64,000 nucleotides of DNA from contig NC_085871.1 in assembly GCF_034702125.1 (NCBI RefSeq), forward strand, positions 33,853,248-33,917,247. The letters run 5' to 3'. Every line of letters begins with the position of its first letter. Position 1 is the first letter of the stretch. Below, piece after piece: positions 59,888 through 64,000 of the stretch. The position numbers and the translations under genes were made by a program. Below the pieces are notes generated by a model. The model saw only the letters and a list, made by a program, of their open reading frames with translations. It was not told the DNA's origin and searched no databases. The DNA comes from Engraulis encrasicolus. Taxonomy: Eukaryota; Chordata; Actinopteri; Clupeiformes; Engraulidae.

Positions 59888-61039
59888 ATGACCAACATGA
59901 AGATGTTCATACTACTGAGTGTTGCCGTTGTAGCAGTGGTGACATCATCCCCGGAGAAAGACATATGTGACAACAACAAAGCTTGTGAATTGGCCTTTCA
60001 GCTAAGACTGTTGATGCTGGAGAGGAATGAAACCTGCTGGGTGTGCCATGAAAAGTCTTTCCAAGCCAGAATTTTCCCATACCAACCAGCCCCGGATTCA
60101 GTGTGTGCAGCAACAAGATTATGCACTAACCATGAATGTGTTGATGATGTAGGTCCAGACCATGTGTTTAAATTTGTAACAAGTTCATCCCTGAATTTTA
60201 TTCTGACACTGATGGATTCTGTATGGACAACAGAGACAGGGAACAACCTGCCCCGACAATTAGATTGGACTCAGAAGACAATGGGAACTAATTCTTCTAT
60301 AAACAGCAAAATGAGTCTATGGCCAACTCAACTTAGTGTAAATGCCAAGCAATCACAAGTGTCCAAAGCGTATACAGTTTGTAACACCACAGGAGAAGCT
60401 TTGAAAGTATCAGGAATGGACACAGAGACAATCAAAGTGATAGAGAAATCAGGTATAATTTGTTTAAATGTGAATATGAAGGCAGAGGATAACAGTTCCA
60501 GACAACAAATAGGACACTGTAAATGTGCTTATACCTTACAGGCAGAATATGATTTCAACCAAACCAAACCAAAGCTCTGGATGGGAGGAAAGTATTTTCC
60601 TTTGGTGCAGTATTCCAGTGCAAGAAGCATAAACTTTAATTTCCCATTACCGATGGGCATGTATTGGGTTTGTGGAACAAATGCATACACAAACTGGCCT
60701 GAGAATGCAGTAGGAACATGTTACATTGCAGTAGTGACACCAGCCGTATGGGCACTGGATAGAAAACACTTTCAGCATCCTAGTTACCAGCAACAACAGA
60801 CACATAGGCAGAAGAGAGAGATATCTTACACACCAGGGGGTATGACCAAATGGAATGGTTATGTTTTAGCTGACCCATGGACGGGGGAAAGTGGTACAGT
60901 GTGGTGGACTTTGTCACTATGGGGAGGAGTAGTAGCCGCCCTACAGAAGATAAATGGTCTAGCATACCATATGCAAGTGTTTGCAAATGAAACAGGGGCA
61001 TCCATAACCTTGCTAAATCACGAACTNAACCGCTATTAG
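59888..61039 (+). CDS. env: Env: surface subunit and start of transmembrane subunit
   Basis: Starts 18 nt after the pol stop. A hydrophobic signal peptide follows the start (about residues 5-20, MFILLSVAVVAVVTSS). SU contains CWVC at residues 50-53, matching the CWxC disulfide-exchange motif of gammaretroviral SU, and several N-x-S/T sites. A furin-type site RQKR is at 307-310, so SU is about 290 residues after signal removal, short for a gammaretrovirus. The TM part begins at 311 and includes a Gly/Trp/Val-rich stretch that may act as fusion peptide. The frame runs over the ambiguous base at 61027 and stops at TAG 61037-61039. The remaining TM is in the next frame. It was presumably made from a spliced RNA. 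Confidence 0.9.
   Translation: MTNMKMFILLSVAVVAVVTSSPEKDICDNNKACELAFQLRLLMLERNETCWVCHEKSFQARIFPYQPAPDSVCAATRLCTNHECVDDVGPDHVFKFVTSSSLNFILTLMDSVWTTETGNNLPRQLDWTQKTMGTNSSINSKMSLWPTQLSVNAKQSQVSKAYTVCNTTGEALKVSGMDTETIKVIEKSGIICLNVNMKAEDNSSRQQIGHCKCAYTLQAEYDFNQTKPKLWMGGKYFPLVQYSSARSINFNFPLPMGMYWVCGTNAYTNWPENAVGTCYIAVVTPAVWALDRKHFQHPSYQQQQTHRQKREISYTPGGMTKWNGYVLADPWTGESGTVWWTLSLWGGVVAALQKINGLAYHMQVFANETGASITLLNHEXNRY
61027..61027. other. ambiguous base N at the env frame change
   Basis: The only N in the window. It marks an unresolved site in the assembly, and env changes frame here. Confidence 0.95.
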
Positions 61040-61481
61040 AAAGGAACTTTTATCACACAGACTGGGACTTGATCTTCTTTTGGCTGAACAGGGAGGTTTA
61101 TGCAAAGTAGTAAATACATCATGTTGTTTCTTAGTCCCAGACTATTTCAACAATATTTCTGAGTATGTACAAGAAATCCGAAATGCCATGCCAAATCCAC
61201 CACCACTAACTAGCATAGATGCTATATTTGATGATTTTGCAAATATGTTTGGTAATACGGCAGCTGATATTTTGCTAAAACTTCTGAGAATAGGACTACC
61301 TATGCTTGTACCTGTGATAGTGGTCATTTTATCAATATCAGTTGGCAAACTAATTGTGAAGGGAATATTCCACATTGTGGCACGGAGAACAAAGGTAAAG
61401 AATTATGTGACTTTTAGGAACAAAACTATGACTGATTATGAGGACACAAATGAATTTCCATTTTACAATACAGAAGTATGA
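61029..61481 (+). CDS. env: Env: transmembrane subunit, remainder in shifted frame
   Basis: Continuing in a frame different from the SU part by one base, this segment holds the helical region that in class I envelopes precedes the CX6CC motif. The CX6CC itself is at 61101-61127 (C, six residues, CC), which fits covalent SU-TM linkage of the gamma type. A single long hydrophobic anchor (about 61285-61360, LPMLVPVIVVILSISVGKLI) and a cytoplasmic tail of about 40 residues ending NTEV follow. Stop TGA is at 61479-61481. The frame change coincides within a few codons with the N at 61027, so it may be a sequencing or assembly fault rather than a true mutation. Confidence 0.85.
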   Translation, partial: TAIRKELLSHRLGLDLLLAEQGGLCKVVNTSCCFLVPDYFNNISEYVQEIRNAMPNPPPLTSIDAIFDDFANMFGNTAADILLKLLRIGLPMLVPVIVVILSISVGKLIVKGIFHIVARRTKVKNYVTFRNKTMTDYEDTNEFPFYNTEV

Positions 61482-61801
61482 AAAGAGATTACCCTGTTAC
61501 TATTACCCGATGATGTAGTTAGTTAAGTAGGTAGAAAATTTGCATGTATGAAGTGTTGCCTGATATAGGCCTAATTGTAGTATTACTTTGTAACTGGTCC
61601 TCTCTCAGCTGACACAGTCAGAACCGCCTTTTTCAGAAGGGGTTATCGAAGAATTTGTCCCAACCTGTCCGCTCTTTTCCACAAAAATTGGCAGAACAGT
61701 GGTTTTTGCTCGGACAAACAGTGGTTTCGCTTCGATCTGAGAGTATGACGCTGTAGCAGATCGTAATTTTGTATTCAAATGTGTTGTGAGCATGAACTCA
61801 C
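61482..61801 (+). other. provirus 3' untranslated segment
   Basis: About 320 nt between env and the polypurine tract. No accessory ORF that I can support. Confidence 0.6.
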
Positions 61802-61814
61802 AAAAGCGGGGAAA
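61802..61814 (+). promoter_or_regulatory. polypurine tract
   Basis: AAAAGCGGGGAAA abuts the 3' LTR start TGAAGTG. It is purine-only apart from one C and is the expected primer site for plus-strand DNA. Confidence 0.8.
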
Positions 61815-62194
61815 TGAAGTGACAAATCTTATTCCCTGTGACAAATGGATCATATAAACAAATAACATTTCAGACATCCTGATTCCCACGAGATCAGGGG
61901 GTAATTTGGGCTGGGGAAAGGTGACAAATTAGCAAATGGCGGGAAGAAGGCAAACAAGTCCCCTTTTGTTACTGACACCTTCCTCAGGTCCTACGAGAAG
62001 AAATATAGAACAAAGGACTTCCTGGGGAGGACAGAGCTGTATATAGGGGGAGAGGGTCTGGGACTGGTCAGAGATGTGTTGTTGAGACTTCTGTATGTTT
62101 CCTGACATTTTATCTCTCCGGTACCGTTATTAAAAATCTGCAGTGCTTACCAATTGAGTTGCTTGTCGCCTGGAATATTAATTTTTTTCCTACA
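61815..62194 (+). repeat. 3' LTR
   Basis: 380 bp, the same length as the 5' LTR, with two substitutions (61889 and 62189). TATATA is at 62040-62045 and ATTAAA at 62129-62134. It ends CTACA, followed by CT-rich host DNA. Confidence 0.95.
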
Positions 62195-62586
62195 TTATTA
62201 CCTCTGTCTCCCTACCATGCAATCTCTCCCCATCTCTCTTTCCCTTGCTACCAAGTCTTCTTTCTCCCTCTCTTGCTACTACACAGTTGTCCTACCGTCC
62301 ATCTGTCTCTGTCTCCCTCTCTCCCTCTGTCTCTCTCTCTCTACCTGTTCTACCATCACTCCCCCCCTGACTCTCTCATTCTCTCTCTCTCTCTCTCTAC
62401 CTGTTCTTGGCTCATCTCTCTGGCCGTCTCCCCCCTGTGCTCTCTATCTCTATATCTATCTGTCTCCCTAATGAATGGATGTGCCACGTCCCAGTATGCA
62501 GGAAAATGTGTGTGTGTGTGTGTGTGTGTGCTTGTGTGCGTCTTCGTGTGTGTGGGGGGTGTCTCTCTTTTTGTGTGTGCGTGTGC

Positions 62587-62675
<89 letters not shown>

Positions 62676-62935
62676 TGTTTGTGCGTGTATGCATGCGTGC
62701 GTGCATGTGTACGTGCGTGCGTGAGTGCGTTTGTGTGTGTCTGTGTGTGTGTCTGTGTTTGTGCGCGCATACGTCCGTGTGTGAGTGTGCAGTGGTGGGT
62801 CTCCTGCTCCACTGTAGGGTCTGTGGGGTTGATTGATTAAAGCCCAAAGTCGTGCACCAGGCTCCCCTCTCACGCTCATCTGCTCCATGCCGCCCGCCGC
62901 TTGGGCTCCTGCCCAGGACCTGCAAACACACACAG

Positions 62936-63007
<72 letters not shown>

Positions 63008-64000
63008 CACATCCGTGTGTATGTGCCCCAGTCTGTGCTTGCGTCCCTTTGTGTGTGTGTGTGTGTATACAGTGCCTATATGTGTGTGTGTATCTCTATG
63101 TGTGTGTGTGTGTTTGGTTTGTGCCTGTGTGCGCGCGTGTGCATGGATGTGTGTGTGTGTGTGTGTGTACACTGTCAGACAACCATGGTCAATCTAGCTG
63201 AGCAGCGATGAACAGGGCTCATCAATCGCGAGCTATGATGTATGGCAAAGTGTCTGGAGGCAGAGCAAGACTTGCTGTGTGAATACACCCAGACATGCTA
63301 CTTGTGCCTCACTTTGAACTGCCCCGATTTGTCACCACGTCTTTATGTCAATCTGCGCTACAGCTAATCAAGCAGGGCACTCATAGTGTCATAAACAACT
63401 GAGCTGAATTGATATCCTAACCCTGATGATGATGGGAAGAAAAACAACCAAAACAAATCCAGATATCAAAACAACTGTTAACTTTGCACGTCATTAAAAT
63501 GTCATTGCAATTCCGTTTGGCCTGAATGTTGCATCCGCAGGCTGGCTAGAGTCCTTGAGCTGGCTATCTGAAATATTAAGCAATTTTATGCATCTTTAGG
63601 TGTCCATATAGCCATTGCTGTGGTCGTAATAAGAATGAAGGCTTTATAGAGCAAAAGCTGTATTGGAGTAGTGAATGGACTTTATTGTCTAATTTGTTTG
63701 GCCAGATATTGCAGCTACCCTTTCTGTCTGTTTGTGTCTGCATCTACCCAACTCATTTTGTCATTCATGGTTTGATGGTTATCAAATTTGGTTTGACTCA
63801 TGGGGTATATAACCATTAAAACTTTCATGAGACTCCAATGTCATGTGCAGAAATATGCATCAACTGACATACAAAAACTGCCCTCAGCATTAGAGGGTAC
63901 GGTTGTTATTATCTGATTGCAGTTTTTCTTTTTTCATTTCCTTTACACATGTATGGGAAGGGGCTCTCTTTTGCTAGCCAGGCCACGCCCTCTTAGTGAC
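62195..64000. other. provirus 3' flank, CT- and TG-rich, no gene supported
   Basis: CT-rich sequence to about 62470 matches in style the CT-rich DNA left of the 5' LTR. TG arrays lie at 62507-62530, 62591-62672 and 62938-63004, with TG variants to 63170. The last 800 bp are unique sequence without a recognisable exon. Confidence 0.6.

Larger units (their letters stand above)
52804..62194 (+). mobile_element. class I (gammaretrovirus-like) endogenous retrovirus, near-complete provirus
   Basis: A 9391-bp provirus with two 380-bp LTRs, primer-binding site, leader, gag, UAG, protease, RT-RNase H-integrase, env, polypurine tract and 3' LTR, all on the plus strand. Assignment to the gamma-like group rests on several visible points: the UAG between gag and pro-pol in one frame, a single CCHC knuckle, PPxY in gag, a GPY motif at the integrase C-terminus, CWxC in SU and CX6CC in TM. 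The LTRs differ at two positions only, which points to a recent insertion. Present reading defects are the gag-to-nucleocapsid frame change, one TAA between protease and RT, and an env frame change at the N at 61027. No matching short duplication is seen at the two outer ends. Confidence 0.95.

Noticed and set aside
52796..62220. CATGC found before the 5' LTR and again at 62216 as a target duplication
   Set aside because: The second copy is 21 bases beyond the LTR end, so it cannot be the duplication.

Overview
The window looks like teleost (ray-finned fish) nuclear DNA. It is gene-poor and packed with long (TG)n, (GA)n and (CTTT)n microsatellites, short hAT-type transposons with exact 8-bp target duplications, tRNA-derived SINEs, and one nearly complete class I (gammaretrovirus-like) endogenous retrovirus. 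Only one host gene is recognisable.

Layout. (1) 1-11.8 kb, minus strand: three coding exons of myotrophin (mtpn, a small ankyrin-repeat protein), with the start codon at 11820 and the last exon beyond the left edge. Its introns hold hAT, Harbinger-like and mariner-like elements and microsatellites. (2) 12-52.7 kb: no host exon that I can support. This stretch is a mosaic of microsatellites and mobile elements. It includes a Kolobok-like palindrome carrying a THAP-like start (28.9-29.8 kb), eight short hAT elements, a 1.39-kb hAT nested in an older repeat (33.4-34.8 kb), a 0.94-kb hAT (39.9-40.9 kb), a tandem duplication whose core has flipped between TG and CA arms (43.6-44.7 kb), a locally duplicated family with a recurrent TGACGGTGGTGAC motif (41-47 kb), and a probable solo LTR (49.5-50.9 kb). 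(3) 52.8-62.2 kb, plus strand: a provirus of 9.39 kb with two 380-bp LTRs that differ at only two positions. (4) 62.2-64 kb: CT-rich and TG-rich flank.

The retrovirus has LTR, a primer-binding site matching tRNA-Ser(GCU) over 19 nt, a splice donor, a leader carrying a hairpin array, gag, a UAG stop, protease, RT-RNase H-integrase, env, a polypurine tract and LTR. Gag has a myristoylation signal, PPxY and one CCHC knuckle. Protease and pol share the frame that follows the UAG. Env has CWxC in SU and CX6CC in TM, the gammaretroviral arrangement. As written, the copy has three reading problems: the nucleocapsid is in the -1 frame of gag, a single TAA lies between protease and RT, and env changes frame at the only ambiguous base in the window.

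The most striking undescribed signal is in the retroviral leader (53530-53764). Eight consecutive short hairpins lie there, seven with the same GGA loop. Their stems change sequence between copies while pairing is kept. The array is downstream of the splice donor, so only unspliced genomic RNA would carry it, which suggests an amplified packaging or nucleocapsid-binding array. Also unusual are a long uncharacterised stretch of about 200 residues between protease and RT, and a GGGAAAC heptamer exactly where gag leaves the nucleocapsid frame.
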